In this document: in pieces, positions 8,446 to 17,331 of the stretch
Layout of the letters: each line of letters begins with the position of its first letter
How positions within the stretch are numbered: the first letter of the stretch is position 1
Origin: Amycolatopsis lexingtonensis
GTDB lineage: Bacteria; Actinomycetota; Actinomycetes; Mycobacteriales; Pseudonocardiaceae
Length of the DNA: 64,000 bases
NCBI RefSeq assembly: GCF_014873755.1
Contig: NZ_JADBEG010000001.1
Coordinates: forward strand, 3,164,501-3,228,500
Reading direction: 5' to 3'
Made by a program: the position numbers and the translations under genes
The notes under the pieces: generated by a model
Told to the model about the DNA's origin: nothing
Seen by the model: only the letters and a program-made list of their open reading frames with translations
Database searches by the model: none

Positions 8446-8889
8446 ATGTTGATGCGCACCGACCCGTTCCGCGAATTCGACCGCTTCGCCCAGCAGGTGT
8501 TCGGCACCCCGGCCCCCGGCACCTGGTCCAGGCCCGCCCCCATGCCCCTGGACGCCTACCGCGCGGGCGACGAATTCGTGGTCAGCTTCGACCTCCCCGG
8601 CGTCGACCCCGGCGCCATCGAGCTCGACGTCGAACGCAACGTCCTGACCGTCAAGGCCGAACGCCGTCCGCTGCCGACCGGCGACGACGTCCGGCTGCAG
8701 GTCTCGGAACGGCCGCTGGGCGTGTTCTCGCGGCAGCTGTTCCTCGGCGACACCCTCGACACCGACCGGATCACCGCCGACTACGACCGCGGCGTGCTCA
8801 CCCTGCGCATCCCGATCGCCGAGCGGGCCAAGCCCCGGCGCATCGAAGTCACCGGCGCGAACACCGATCGGCAGCAGATCCAGGCCTGA
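8446..8889 (+). CDS. Hsp20/alpha-crystallin family small heat-shock protein
   Basis: This 147-residue protein starts [14 protein letters not shown] at 8446, about seven bases after TGGAGGTGG; an in-frame ATG at 8452 is an alternative. Residues 40-135 form the alpha-crystallin domain, with the [18 protein letters not shown] and [14 protein letters not shown] strands typical of actinobacterial Hsp18. It is an ATP-independent holdase that keeps unfolding proteins soluble under heat or envelope stress. A hairpin follows the stop. Confidence 0.9.
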   Translation: MLMRTDPFREFDRFAQQVFGTPAPGTWSRPAPMPLDAYRAGDEFVVSFDLPGVDPGAIELDVERNVLTVKAERRPLPTGDDVRLQVSERPLGVFSRQLFLGDTLDTDRITADYDRGVLTLRIPIAERAKPRRIEVTGANTDRQQIQA

Positions 8890-8901
8890 CCCGGTATCGG
8901 C

Positions 8902-8931
8902 GGGTGGCCGGACCCGGGTGTCCGGCCACCC
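8902..8931. terminator. Strong hairpin after hsp20
   Basis: The two arms GGGTGGCCGGAC and GTCCGGCCACCC are perfectly complementary over 12 bp around a 6-base loop. They start 12 bp after the hsp20 stop. There is no T-run, as is common in high-GC actinomycetes. It probably limits read-through into the DUF6292 gene. Confidence 0.65.
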
Positions 8932-8957
8932 GGCGCACGCGCACGAAGGACGTGTTC

Positions 8958-9389
8958 ATGACCACCCCGCTGCACCTCGGCCGGGGCAGCCACCCCGCCC
9001 TGGCCACGCTGTACGACTACCTGGCCGAAGTCACCGCCGCACTGGGCATCGGCATGGAGTCCTGCACCGTCGACCACGACACCCCGGTCTCCGCCTACGT
9101 CGCCCTCGACGAGCGCCTGCCCGGGTACCCGGATCGCGATGTCGCCCTGCTGTGGGACGAAGTCCACGGCTGGTCCGCCGCCGTCGAAACCCACTCCGGC
9201 GAAGACATGATCGTCCTGCGGTACCTCGGCGGCCCCACGGTCACCCCGCCACCGGCGCGGATCACGCGGTTCCTCACCGCGCTGCAGGAAGACGACCACC
9301 GCATCGGCCGCCTCGATCCACCGGCCCTGCGCACGGCCGCCGGGCCGGACGAGCTGCGCGCCGCCCTGCGGGCCCGGAGGACGGCATGA
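8958..9389 (+). CDS. DUF6292 family protein
   Basis: This 143-residue soluble protein contains the segment YVALDERLPGYPDRDVALLW followed by DEVHGWSAAVE, which I associate with DUF6292 of actinomycetes. No function is known. It starts at 8958 and its stop overlaps the next start as ATGA, so it is co-translated with the DivIVA-domain gene. Confidence 0.65.
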   Translation: MTTPLHLGRGSHPALATLYDYLAEVTAALGIGMESCTVDHDTPVSAYVALDERLPGYPDRDVALLWDEVHGWSAAVETHSGEDMIVLRYLGGPTVTPPPARITRFLTALQEDDHRIGRLDPPALRTAAGPDELRAALRARRTA

Positions 9390-9850
9390 CCCTGCCCTTG
9401 CCGACCAGCTTCGCGCTCACCCTGCGCGGCTACGACCGCGAGCAGGTCGACGAGCACCTCGCCGAAATCCGGGACGAGCTGCGGCTGCTCACCCTCGACC
9501 GCGACGCCGCTGTCGCCGAAGCCGAAACACTGGCCCGGCGGCTCGAAGCGGCCCGAACCGAAATCGACCGGCTGCGCGTCCGCCTGGACCGGCTCGCCGC
9601 CGCCCCGGCCGATCCGGCGGCGGTGGGCGACCGCGTCCGGCACATGCTCGAACTCGCCCGCGCCGAGGCCGACGCCGTCGTGACGACCGCGCGTCGGCGC
9701 GCGGACGCGATCGTGCGGCAGGCCAATGCGGTGGAACAGCGCGCCGCGGCCCGGTTGCGCGCGATCGACGACTACCTCGCCCGGGCGGAGCACCTGCTCG
9801 CCGAGGAAGCCGAGCCGGCCGTGCGGAGCAAGCACCTCACCGCCGCGTGA
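9386..9850 (+). CDS. DivIVA-domain coiled-coil protein
   Basis: This 154-residue protein begins with a DivIVA-type N-terminus (FALTLRGYDREQVDEHLAEI) followed by coiled coil across residues 25-60 and 80-140, rich in Arg, Glu and Ala. DivIVA/Wag31 proteins sense membrane curvature and organise polar growth and septation in actinomycetes. This one is shorter than Wag31 and is probably an accessory member. The start ATG overlaps the upstream stop. It may link the stress block to the cell envelope, but that is inference. Confidence 0.65.
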   Translation: MTLPLPTSFALTLRGYDREQVDEHLAEIRDELRLLTLDRDAAVAEAETLARRLEAARTEIDRLRVRLDRLAAAPADPAAVGDRVRHMLELARAEADAVVTTARRRADAIVRQANAVEQRAAARLRAIDDYLARAEHLLAEEAEPAVRSKHLTAA

Positions 9851-9884
9851 GGCCGGGCCCGCGCGGTCTGCCGACGTCGCCGAC

Positions 9885-9937
9885 GTCTTGAATGAGTCAT
9901 TCAGGTCTTCGGCGGTCCTGAATGACTCATTCAAGAC
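9885..9937. repeat. 53-bp palindromic intergenic repeat, copy 1
   Basis: The left arm is GTCTTGAATGAGTCATTCAG and the right arm is CTGAATGACTCATTCAAGAC, around a 13-bp centre. The arms pair almost perfectly and each contains a smaller palindrome TGAATGASTCATTCA. The same 53-bp unit recurs at 28195, 47619 and 53162. This copy lacks the outer GGGTCCCGGCAAAGT flank found with copies 2 and 3. Confidence 0.9.
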
Positions 9938-9948
9938 ACCGCATCGAT

Positions 9949-9969
9949 CTCCTCCGTGCCGGGTGACGG
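9949..9969. promoter_or_regulatory. Shared stress-block motif upstream of AI-2E family gene
   Basis: The site reads CTCCTCCG-TGC-CGGGTGACGG and begins 81 bp before the 10030 start. It is one of the weaker matches to the inverted-repeat motif CTCRCCYG-N3-YGGRTGA found upstream of most genes from 9.9 to 24.8 kb. Confidence 0.45.
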
Positions 9970-10029
9970 CCGGGCCGCGCCGAGCGGGCACCGTGGGCCT
10001 CGCCGCCGTCCGTCTCCGGAGGGATCCGC

Positions 10030-11259
10030 ATGCTGCGAGCATCGTTCACCGATTTCCCGGCCCACCGGTTCCGCAAGCCCCGGCGGAGCCGGACCGCGGC
10101 CGGTGAGCGGCGGGCGGACCGCCCCGCACGGCAGCCCTTCCGGAGACTCGCCGACCGGTTCGGTGGCGGCGCGCACCCGCCGCCGGTCCCGTGGCCGCCC
10201 GAAAGCGACCTCGGGACCGGTGGCACTCCCCTGCCCCGCGCGCTCGTGGTGCTGCTCGGTGCCGCCGCCGCGGTGGTCGTGCTGGCCGGCGTCCAGGCCG
10301 TCGCCTGGCTCGTCGGCCCGGTCTTCCTCGCCCTCGTCGTCGTGATCACCCTCGATCCGGTGCGGACGTGGCTGCGGGACAAGGGAATGCCGCGCTGGCT
10401 GACCGTCGCCGTGCTGGTGATCACCGTCTACGCGGCCCTGCTCGCCTTCTTCCTGGTCGTCGTGGTCTCCGTCGCGCAGCTGTCGGCCCTGATCCCCGGC
10501 TACACCGGCCGGGTCGACGAGCTCCTGCACGACGGGCTGACCGTGCTCGGCCGCTTCGGGGTCGGCGAACCGGAGCTGCGGACCATGCTGTCGTCCGTCG
10601 ACGCCGGCAAACTGGTCGGCCTGGCCGGTTCCCTCCTCGCCGGGGTCGGCGGCCTGGCGACGAACCTGGCCTTCCTGCTCGCCCTCCTGCTGTTCCTGAG
10701 CGCCGAGACCGCGTGGGCGGGCCAGCGCCTCGGCCGGATCGGCCGCGACCGGCCGTGGATTTCCGCGTCGCTGCGCGGTTTCGTCACCGGCACCCGCCGC
10801 TACCTGCTCGTGACGACCGTGTTCGGCGGCCTCGTGGCGGCGCTCGACACGACCGCGCTGGCCCTGCTTTCCGTCCCGGGCGCCGTGCTGTGGGGGCTGC
10901 TCGCCTTCGTCACCAACTACATCCCGAACGTGGGCTTCGTGATCGGGGTCGCCCCGCCCGCACTCATCGCGCTCCTCGACGGCGGCTGGAGCAGCCTGCT
11001 CGTGGTGCTGATCGTGTACGCCGGGCTGAACTTCGTCGTGCAATCGCTGATCCAGCCCAGGTTCGTGGCCGGCTCGGTCGGTCTGTCCACTTTGGTCACC
11101 GTGCTGGCGCTCGTGTTCTGGACCTGGCTGCTGGGCCCGCTCGGCGCGGTTCTCGCCGTGCCCGCCACCCTGCTCGCGAAGGCGCTGCTGGTGGATGTCG
11201 ACCCGCGCGCCCGCTGGGCCGACGCGCTCCTGTCGGCCCCTCGCCGCGACGAAGACTGA
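10030..11259 (+). CDS. AI-2E family transporter (UPF0118/PerM-like)
   Basis: This 409-residue integral membrane protein has a basic N-terminus of about 75 residues and then roughly eight helices. The family signature TNYIPNVGFVIGVAPP is near residue 297. Family members export autoinducer-2 or act as Na+(Li+)/H+ antiporters or permeases; the substrate here is unknown. The start at 10030 has a GGAGGG site. It sits next to the stress regulon and carries the shared motif upstream, so a stress-linked transport role is plausible. Confidence 0.8.
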   Translation: MLRASFTDFPAHRFRKPRRSRTAAGERRADRPARQPFRRLADRFGGGAHPPPVPWPPESDLGTGGTPLPRALVVLLGAAAAVVVLAGVQAVAWLVGPVFLALVVVITLDPVRTWLRDKGMPRWLTVAVLVITVYAALLAFFLVVVVSVAQLSALIPGYTGRVDELLHDGLTVLGRFGVGEPELRTMLSSVDAGKLVGLAGSLLAGVGGLATNLAFLLALLLFLSAETAWAGQRLGRIGRDRPWISASLRGFVTGTRRYLLVTTVFGGLVAALDTTALALLSVPGAVLWGLLAFVTNYIPNVGFVIGVAPPALIALLDGGWSSLLVVLIVYAGLNFVVQSLIQPRFVAGSVGLSTLVTVLALVFWTWLLGPLGAVLAVPATLLAKALLVDVDPRARWADALLSAPRRDED

Positions 11260-11341
11260 GGGGCTTCGGGCCGGATCGTGCTGGCAGGCGACTTCTGAAC
11301 CTGGTGCCGTGCGTCCGATGTTCGTCGACAGCGTCCCGGCG

Positions 11342-11428
11342 TGCGCCCCAATGTGGCGTTGGTTGCGTCTGACGCACCGAACGCCACATTGGGTGCGCTG
11401 GACGCACCGAACGCCACATTGGGGCGCT
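11342..11428. repeat. Triple GAACGCCACATTGGG-type repeat forming a long hairpin
   Basis: Unit 2 (11371-11398) and unit 3 (11401-11428) are direct repeats of GACGCACCGAACGCCACATT plus GGGTGCGC or GGGGCGCT. Unit 1 (11342-11370) is the same sequence inverted, with two differences (GCGTT-GG-TTGCG in place of GCGTT-CG-GTGCG). Units 1 and 3 can pair over about 27 bp. The element lies between an AI-2E gene and the convergent LAL gene. I recognise it as a dispersed repeat of Amycolatopsis-type genomes. It could terminate transcription from both sides. Confidence 0.8.
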
Positions 11429-11526
11429 CGGCCCGAGCGTCAACCAACTTTCGACGCGTGACACTGGCTGCTGTGCCCGCTGAGCCGACGCGCTGCTCTC
11501 AGCACACCCCGCCGCGACGAAAGCCG

Positions 11527-14085
11527 TCAGGTCAGCCCGTGGTGGCGGGCGACCACAACGGCCGAGCGGCGGTTGTTCACACCGAGCTTCCCGTATATGG
11601 CCCGCACATGGGTCTTCACCGTGTTGACCGAAACCGTCAAGTCGGACGCGATCTCGTCCAGCGACCGCTGAGACGGCAGCCGCTGCAGGACCACCTGCTC
11701 GCGGTCGGTCAGATCACTCGGCGGAGCGTGCGGCACCAGCCGCCCGCGAATCCCCTGAGCGAACCGGTCCAGCGAGCCGAACCCACCGGAGTGGTCGATC
11801 AGCAGACGCCCGACCTGCGGTTCGGCGAGGGCGAACGGGCGCACCAGCCCGTTCGGCCGCGCGAGCGCAAGTGCCCGGTCAAGAGCGTGGAGGGCCTTGG
11901 TCCGCCGGTGCGAACGCAGGGCGAGCGCCGTTTCGGCCAGGCAGCGGTCGACCGGGGTGGCCGGCAACAGCGACGTCGCCGACGCGGTGTCCCGCAGGAC
12001 CGCTTCGGCCGCGTCGGTCTCGTCGGCGGCGAGGTGGCCGCGGACCCGCAGGAGGGCCAGCTCGCCGCTGCCGGGCAGCCGTTCCTGGGCCCAGGCGAGC
12101 ACTTCGGCCGCGTGCAGTCCCTCGCCGAGGGTCAGCGCCGCGTGGTACTCCGCGACCGCGCACACCCCGATCACTTCGCGGGGCAGCTCGAGGTCGGCGA
12201 GCCGGTGCCGCGCCGCCCGCATGAGCTGCGAGCTCGCCGGCCGGTCGCCGTCGTCGAAGCGGACCATGCCTTCGAAGAACTCACGCAGCGGCGGCAGCAT
12301 CGGCACGCCGCCGGGGACTTCCGCCGTCGCCGCCTGGGCCAGTTCCCGGCCCGCGGCGACCGGCTCGGCGCGCATCAGGTCGTCGTAGGCCAGCAGCAGG
12401 TGGCACTCGGCCACTCCCGGGGACCGGCGCCAGCCGTGCCGGCGCGCGACGGCGAGGGCGCCGGTGCAGGCCCGCCGCATCGCCAGGTGGTCCCCGCCCA
12501 CGGCGGTGGCGACGGCGACCGCGAGCCTGCTGTGCAGCACCAGGTGGTCGAGCCGCTCGCCCTGGGCCAGCCGCAGCGCTTCCTGCGCCTGCGTGAGGGC
12601 GTGCCGGCGCGCCCCCCGGTACACCGACCGCCACGCGCGATCGAGGGTCGCCCACGCGACGATCTCCGGGTGACGCGCCGCCGGCAGTTCGGCTTCCGGC
12701 GGGCGCCGTCCGGTCACCGAGGCCAGGTGGCGGACGGCGAGCGGCCACAGGTCTTCGCCGTCCACCCCGTCGCCGAGGTCGGCCGCCGCTTCGGCGAGGC
12801 GGCCGCCTTGGACGTTCTCCAGTGCGGAGGCCAGCCGCAGGCGCGGGTGCCCGGCGACCGTCGCGGCGCCCAGGTGGGTGAGCGCGATCCGCACCGGGTT
12901 CCCGTCGCCCACCAGCACCTGGCGCACCGCCTGCTCCCGCGCGAGCGCCAGGACCTGCTCCCGGTCGCGGGCCGCCACGGCGTGCCGGAGCGCCTCGCCG
13001 AAGCGTCCTTCGCCGGCGTACCAGCGCGCGGCGATCCCGTGCAGCCGCGGGACCCGCTCCGGGTTCCGCCGGTCCAGTTCGGCACGCAGGAAGACGCGCA
13101 GCAACGGCGGAAGCCGGTAGGTCTCGGCCGGGGTCCGCGTGACGAGGCCCATCGCGCGCTCGAGTCCGTCCAGGCGGGCCCCGGCATCCGAACGGCCCGA
13201 CAGGCGGACCGCGAGCGCCGGCGCCGCCGCGTCGCAGACACTGAGGCACAGCAGCAGATCCGACGTGGCCGCGGGCAATCCCGAGAGGACTTCGTCGGCG
13301 AGGAAGCGGGCGACGGCGCGGTCGTCGCCGGTGATGGCCGCGACGAGTGCGTCCGCGTCGTCGGCTTCCCGCACCGAAACCGCGGCCCAGCCGAGCGCCG
13401 CGGCCCAGCCCGCGGTGCGTTCGGTGAGCTCGCGCACGCGGTCGTCGCCGACCGCGGCGCCGGCGGCCCGCAACAGGTTCGCGGTTTCCTTCGCGGTGAA
13501 CCGGAGTTCGGCGGCCTCCACCCGGGACAGCGCGCCTTCGACGTGCAGGCGGGCCAGCCGCAACCGCGGCTCGGCACGGGTGGCCAGCACCAGCCGCAGG
13601 CCGGGCGGCAGGTGCCGCGCGAGGGCCGCGAGCGCCTCCAGCGGTTCCGGGTGCGAAATCTCCTGGAGGTCGTCGAGTACCAGCCGTACCGGCTGCTTCA
13701 GACCGGCGAGCGCGTCGTCGAGGTCGGCCAGGAACGGCTGCCGCCGCCCGTGCCCGGGCGGGGAGAGCCGGTCCAGGGCGCCGCCCGCGGGCACGCCGGG
13801 ACAGCGTCGCAACGCGCAGAGGATCGCCGCCCACAGCCGGGACTCGTCGTTGTCGTCCTGGTCGAGGGACACCCACGCGACGGCCCGGCCGTCACCGGCC
13901 CAGCCGGCCAGCGCCGTGGTCTTGCCGGCGCCGGCCGGTGCCCGGACCACCGTGACCGGCCGGGTGGTGGCGTGGTCGAGCAGCACCGCCAACCGCGCAC
14001 GGGGCACGAAGATCCCCGGCAGCCGCGGGACGGCGACCTTGCCGCCGGGCACCGGCCGGAACGAGCTCGTCGCTGGATCGGGCAC
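11527..14085 (-). CDS. LuxR-family LAL transcriptional regulator (MalT-like) 1
   Basis: This is an 852-residue large ATP-binding LuxR regulator. The N-terminal AAA/STAND ATPase has Walker A APAGAGKTT near residue 45 and a Walker B-like VRLVLDDLQE near 130. A long helical TPR-like region follows, and the protein ends with a LuxR HTH (DEIASDLTVSVNTVKTHVRA). GTG at 14085 is chosen because GAGAGG lies just upstream; the longer frame starting with TTG at 14148 has no such site. It faces away from the AI-2E gene and lies 102 bp after the DUF7144 gene on the same strand. It is similar in layout to the second LAL at 17.8 kb. The inducer is unknown. Confidence 0.8.
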   Translation of the reverse strand: MPDPATSSFRPVPGGKVAVPRLPGIFVPRARLAVLLDHATTRPVTVVRAPAGAGKTTALAGWAGDGRAVAWVSLDQDDNDESRLWAAILCALRRCPGVPAGGALDRLSPPGHGRRQPFLADLDDALAGLKQPVRLVLDDLQEISHPEPLEALAALARHLPPGLRLVLATRAEPRLRLARLHVEGALSRVEAAELRFTAKETANLLRAAGAAVGDDRVRELTERTAGWAAALGWAAVSVREADDADALVAAITGDDRAVARFLADEVLSGLPAATSDLLLCLSVCDAAAPALAVRLSGRSDAGARLDGLERAMGLVTRTPAETYRLPPLLRVFLRAELDRRNPERVPRLHGIAARWYAGEGRFGEALRHAVAARDREQVLALAREQAVRQVLVGDGNPVRIALTHLGAATVAGHPRLRLASALENVQGGRLAEAAADLGDGVDGEDLWPLAVRHLASVTGRRPPEAELPAARHPEIVAWATLDRAWRSVYRGARRHALTQAQEALRLAQGERLDHLVLHSRLAVAVATAVGGDHLAMRRACTGALAVARRHGWRRSPGVAECHLLLAYDDLMRAEPVAAGRELAQAATAEVPGGVPMLPPLREFFEGMVRFDDGDRPASSQLMRAARHRLADLELPREVIGVCAVAEYHAALTLGEGLHAAEVLAWAQERLPGSGELALLRVRGHLAADETDAAEAVLRDTASATSLLPATPVDRCLAETALALRSHRRTKALHALDRALALARPNGLVRPFALAEPQVGRLLIDHSGGFGSLDRFAQGIRGRLVPHAPPSDLTDREQVVLQRLPSQRSLDEIASDLTVSVNTVKTHVRAIYGKLGVNNRRSAVVVARHHGLT

Positions 14086-14187
14086 GTCAACCTCTCGGCT
14101 GTGGGGAGACTTCGCCCCGGTTCCGCGGTCGACGCCGGGCGGAGGCAACGACTGTACTGATCACCGGCGTGCGCGCGGGCCGCCGGG

Positions 14188-14649
14188 TCACCAGATTTCG
14201 TAGGTGGATTGGTCGCCGTGCACGATGACGGCCCAGATCACGAGGACGTCGAGGGCGATCACGATGGCGCCCCAGAACGGGTACGCGGACAGGAAAGCCA
14301 GCTGCGCCAGCGCGTTGAACCCGGCGAGCGCGACCGTCACGACCCGCGCCCACTGCGAGCCGGTGGACAGCGCGATGCCGGTCACCACCACGAGGCAGCC
14401 GACGATCAGGTGGATCCAGCCCCAGCCCGCCAGGGAGAAGACGAGCAGCCCGGACGGGCCGACGACGTAGTAGTCGCGGTCGAACAACGCGACCACGCCT
14501 TCCACCACGTTGAACAGTCCGACCAGGACGGTGATCGCCGAGGCGAACCAGATCCAGCCGACCCGCCGTGACCGCGCGACGGCCCGATCCGGCGGGAGGG
14601 GTGCCCGGTCGCCGGTCGTTCCGGTCCGGGGCTGCATGGGTTCGGTCAT
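14188..14649 (-). CDS. DUF7144 family four-helix membrane protein
   Basis: This 153-residue protein has a 30-residue hydrophilic N-terminus and four predicted membrane helices (near residues 30-52, 63-85, 90-112 and 117-142). The pattern WIWFASAITVLVGLFNVVEG is typical of the DUF7144 family, which is common near actinobacterial stress regulons. It starts at 14649 after GAGGAAGAGG. The shared motif lies 72 bp upstream at 14721-14741. Function is unknown. Confidence 0.7.
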   Translation of the reverse strand: MTEPMQPRTGTTGDRAPLPPDRAVARSRRVGWIWFASAITVLVGLFNVVEGVVALFDRDYYVVGPSGLLVFSLAGWGWIHLIVGCLVVVTGIALSTGSQWARVVTVALAGFNALAQLAFLSAYPFWGAIVIALDVLVIWAVIVHGDQSTYEIW

Positions 14650-14720
14650 GATCCCTCTTCCTCGTTGCGTCGACGAGCTGCGGACCCGGGCGATCATGGT
14701 CGGTCGGCCGTCCGCCGGTC

Positions 14721-14741
14721 CTCGCCCGCCCCAGGTGAGAT
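14721..14741. promoter_or_regulatory. Shared stress-block motif (DUF7144 side)
   Basis: The site reads CTCGCCCG-CCC-CAGGTGAG. It is a near-perfect inverted repeat of the half-site CTCRCCYG with a 3-bp spacer, 72 bp from the DUF7144 start. Confidence 0.6.
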
Positions 14742-14772
14742 CAGGTGGCCCGGCCGCGGCGGGCGGGCGGCT

Positions 14773-14793
14773 CACACGGCGTGGGCGATGCCT
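14773..14793. promoter_or_regulatory. Shared stress-block motif, weak copy (DUF1269 side)
   Basis: The site reads CTCACACG-GCG-TGGGCGATGC, 81 bp before the DUF1269 start. The left half matches well and the right half is degenerate. It is listed mainly because the spacing matches the other sites. Confidence 0.35.
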
Positions 14794-14853
14794 TGCCCCG
14801 TGCGGGAGGACACAGTCCGGCAAGACCACCGAACCCGGACCGAGGAGGACGTC

Positions 14854-15360
14854 GTGTCCACGTTGACCGTGTGGCGGTTCCCGACCGTCGAAGGTGCCGA
14901 AAACGCACTGGATCTGCTCCGTCAGCTGCAGAAGCAGCAGCTGATCTCGATCGCCGATGCGGCTTGCGTGAGCTGGCCCGAGGGGCGGAAGAAGCCGAAG
15001 ACCAAGGATCTCGGTTCCCTGACCGGGGCCGGCGCGCTGGGCGGGGGCTTCTGGGGCCTGCTGTTCGGCCTGATCTTCTTCGTCCCGTTGCTGGGCATGG
15101 CCGTCGGCGCCGCGATCGGGGCGCTGACCGGGTCGCTGAGCCACGTCGGGATCGACGAAGAGTTCATCGGCACCGTCCGGGCCCGGGTCACCCCCGGGAC
15201 GTCCGCCCTGTTCGTGATGTCCGAAGACACCGTGCTGGACCGGGTCGTCGAGCCGTTCAAGGAAACCGGTGCGTCGCTGCTGAGCACCAACCTGTCCGAG
15301 GAGGAAGAAGCCCGGCTGCGCGACGCCTTCGGCGAAACCCCGCAGCGGGAGCCGCGCTAG
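14854..15360 (+). CDS. DUF1269 domain membrane protein
   Basis: This 168-residue protein starts with GTG after GAGGAGG. It has a ferredoxin-like N-terminal half (VWRFPTVEGAENALDLL), a Gly-rich membrane hairpin near residues 55-90 (GLLFGLIFFVPLLGMAVG) and a C-terminal soluble domain. That matches DUF1269 membrane proteins, which are of unknown function and often stress-induced. A strong hairpin follows the stop. Confidence 0.75.
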   Translation: MSTLTVWRFPTVEGAENALDLLRQLQKQQLISIADAACVSWPEGRKKPKTKDLGSLTGAGALGGGFWGLLFGLIFFVPLLGMAVGAAIGALTGSLSHVGIDEEFIGTVRARVTPGTSALFVMSEDTVLDRVVEPFKETGASLLSTNLSEEEEARLRDAFGETPQREPR

Positions 15361-15415
15361 TCACGCGTCCCAGATTCGTTGACAACGCCCCAGCGATGCC
15401 CAGAGTCGTGCGGGC

Positions 15416-15453
15416 GGGACCGCGGCGGCGCCCCCGAGCGTCGCCGCGGCCCC
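15416..15453. terminator. Hairpin downstream of DUF1269 gene
   Basis: The arms GGGACCGCGGCGGCG and CGTCGCCGCGGCCCC pair at 13 of 15 positions around an 8-base loop, 55 bp after the stop. It is a likely rho-independent-like terminator without a T-run. Confidence 0.5.
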
Positions 15454-15649
15454 GCAGGAGGTTCCGCCCGCCCGGTGGCACTCCCCCGAGAGCACCGCGG
15501 GGCGGGCCGACGGGATGGCGGAGCGAGGCGCCGAACGTCGCCGGGGAGATCCCCGTGGCGTTCCGGCCCGGCGCCGGCGAGCGCCCGTCGTCCACTCCGT
15601 CATCACCGCACCTCCACGGATCACCCTGCGGCTCGCGCCGCTTCCGGTC

Positions 15650-15670
15650 GTCACCCGTGGTGGATGACTC
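15650..15670. promoter_or_regulatory. Shared stress-block motif upstream of DUF2252 gene
   Basis: The site reads GTCACCCG-TGG-TGGATGACTC. Its right half TGGATGA is identical to that of the GH15 site at 22878. It begins 78 bp before the DUF2252 start. Confidence 0.55.
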
Positions 15671-15727
15671 CCCGCTTCACCCCCGGCGGGCGACGCAGCG
15701 GCCGGTTCCGCGGCCGACGATCCGTCC

Positions 15728-17092
15728 ATGACTCTCACCGACAAGGAGACCGCGGCCCCCGATGCGCGGATCGCCAGGGCGCGCGCCGCGCGTACCGCCG
15801 TGCCGGCAGCCGCCCACGCCGAATTCCCCGGTCCCGTCCGGCGCGCGGACCCTCTCACGCTGCTGGCCCGCCAGGACCGCGACCGCGTCGCGGAACTGGT
15901 ACCCCTGCGCTACGGCCGGATGGCCGCCTCGCCGCTGGCCTACTTCCGCGGCGCCGCGCTCCCCGCGGCGGCCGATCTCGCCATGACCCCGCGGACCGGC
16001 TTCGTGGTCCAGGCGTGCGGAGACGCCCAGCTGGCGAACTTCGGCTTGTTCGCCGCTCAGGGCAGGCGGCTCGTCTTCGACTTCGCCGACTTCGACGAGA
16101 CTCTGCCCGCGCCCTGGGAATGGGACGTCAAACGGCTGGCCGCGAGCTTCGAGGTCACCGCACGGGAAAACGAGCACCCGGCGGGCCAGTGCCGGCGCAC
16201 GGTGCTGGCCGCGGTCGAGTCCTACCGCCTGGCGATGCACGACTTCGCCCGCCGCACACCGCTCGACATCTACTTCGCCCCCGCCGACGCCCGGACGCTG
16301 CGGGTGGTCGCGTCCCACCGGCTGGGACCGGCGAAGCGGCGCGTCGCGGGAACGCGCCGGTTCACCGAGATCCGTGACGGGCACCTGCGGCTGGCCGCCG
16401 GGCAGCCCTCGGTCGTCCCGGCGGGCCACCTGGCCGGCGACGGCGACCCGGCGACGCTCGCCGACCGCCTCGGCGCCGTGTTCGCGCGGTACCGGCGCAC
16501 GCTCGGCCCGGCGCGGCGGGCACTGCTGGACCGCTACCGGCTGGCCGACGTGGCCCGCACCGTGCCCGGGCCGGGTGACGCGGGCACGCGCTGCTGGGTG
16601 GCGCTGCTCGTCCGGACCGGTGCCGGGGACCCGCTCTTCCTGCAGCTCAAGGAAGCCCGGCCGTCGGTGCTGCAGGAGTACACCGGCGCCGCCGTGCCGG
16701 GCGGCCCGGCCCGGCGGGTGGTCACCGGGCAACGGCTGATCCAGGCCACCGGCGACGTCTTCCTCGGCTGGGCCCGCGCCGCGGAGTTCGACGGGCGGGC
16801 CGGCGAGTTCCACGTCCGGCGGCTGCGCGACGACCACGACGCCGGCGACGTCACGGCGATGACCCCGGACGTGCTGAGAGCCCACGCCCGGCTCTGCGGG
16901 TGGACGCTGGCCCGGGCCCACGCGCGGACCGGGGACCCGCTGGCGATCGCCGCGTACCTCGGCTCGGGCCCGGCGTTCGCCGAAGCCGTCCGGGAGTTCG
17001 CGGTGGCCTGCGCCGACCAGAACGAACGCGACCACGCCGCCCTGAAGCAGGCGATCCGGGCCGGCTACGTAACGGCGGCGTCCGGGCCGTGA
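15728..17092 (+). CDS. DUF2252 family protein
   Basis: This 454-residue cytosolic protein has the DUF2252 landmarks: RYGRMAASPLAYFRGAA near residue 60, GDAQLANFG near 98, and FDFADFDETLPAPWEWDVKR near 118. These resemble the active-site layout of aminoglycoside-phosphotransferase/kinase-like folds, but no activity is established for the family. It lies within the putative stress regulon. Its last 28 bases overlap the 3' end of an opposite-strand small gene. Confidence 0.8.
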   Translation: MTLTDKETAAPDARIARARAARTAVPAAAHAEFPGPVRRADPLTLLARQDRDRVAELVPLRYGRMAASPLAYFRGAALPAAADLAMTPRTGFVVQACGDAQLANFGLFAAQGRRLVFDFADFDETLPAPWEWDVKRLAASFEVTARENEHPAGQCRRTVLAAVESYRLAMHDFARRTPLDIYFAPADARTLRVVASHRLGPAKRRVAGTRRFTEIRDGHLRLAAGQPSVVPAGHLAGDGDPATLADRLGAVFARYRRTLGPARRALLDRYRLADVARTVPGPGDAGTRCWVALLVRTGAGDPLFLQLKEARPSVLQEYTGAAVPGGPARRVVTGQRLIQATGDVFLGWARAAEFDGRAGEFHVRRLRDDHDAGDVTAMTPDVLRAHARLCGWTLARAHARTGDPLAIAAYLGSGPAFAEAVREFAVACADQNERDHAALKQAIRAGYVTAASGP

Positions 17093-17331
17093 CGGATCGT
17101 CCGGACCCGGTGCACCGACTCGACGTGCATCCCGAACACCTCGAGCCGGCGCAAAATCTCCGGCAGGCATCCGGGGTCGGCCACCGTACCGAACACAATC
17201 GTCTCCGGCGGAACGGGCACGACGAGCACTTCCCGGAAATCGTCGGAGCCATCGGACACCCATTCCGGAATGGCACCGCGAACCCGGAACACGTAATTCG
17301 AACCCGTGGCGAGCAGGCCCGCGCGGCTCAC
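17065..17331 (-). CDS. Small protein of unknown function, coupled to upstream membrane protein
   Basis: This 88-residue frame begins with GTG at 17331 inside the stop of the upstream membrane-protein gene (GTGA overlap), which argues that it is translated. The C-terminal half (VFGTVADPGCLPEILRRLEV then FGMHVESVHRVR) has an alternating beta/alpha pattern like a small ferredoxin or ACT-like fold. I do not recognise the family. It overlaps the DUF2252 gene end by 28 bp on the other strand. Confidence 0.45.
   Translation of the reverse strand: MSRAGLLATGSNYVFRVRGAIPEWVSDGSDDFREVLVVPVPPETIVFGTVADPGCLPEILRRLEVFGMHVESVHRVRTIRHGPDAAVT

Larger units (their letters stand above)
15361..15727. other. 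Gene-free gap between DUF1269 and DUF2252 genes
   Basis: This 367-bp stretch holds a hairpin at its left end and a copy of the shared motif at 15650-15670. Open frames here are Arg/Pro/Gly-rich with no recognisable protein character. I see no gene in it. Confidence 0.6.

Noticed and set aside
11342..11428. CRISPR-like array
   Set aside because: There are only three units, one inverted, with no unique spacers and no cas genes.
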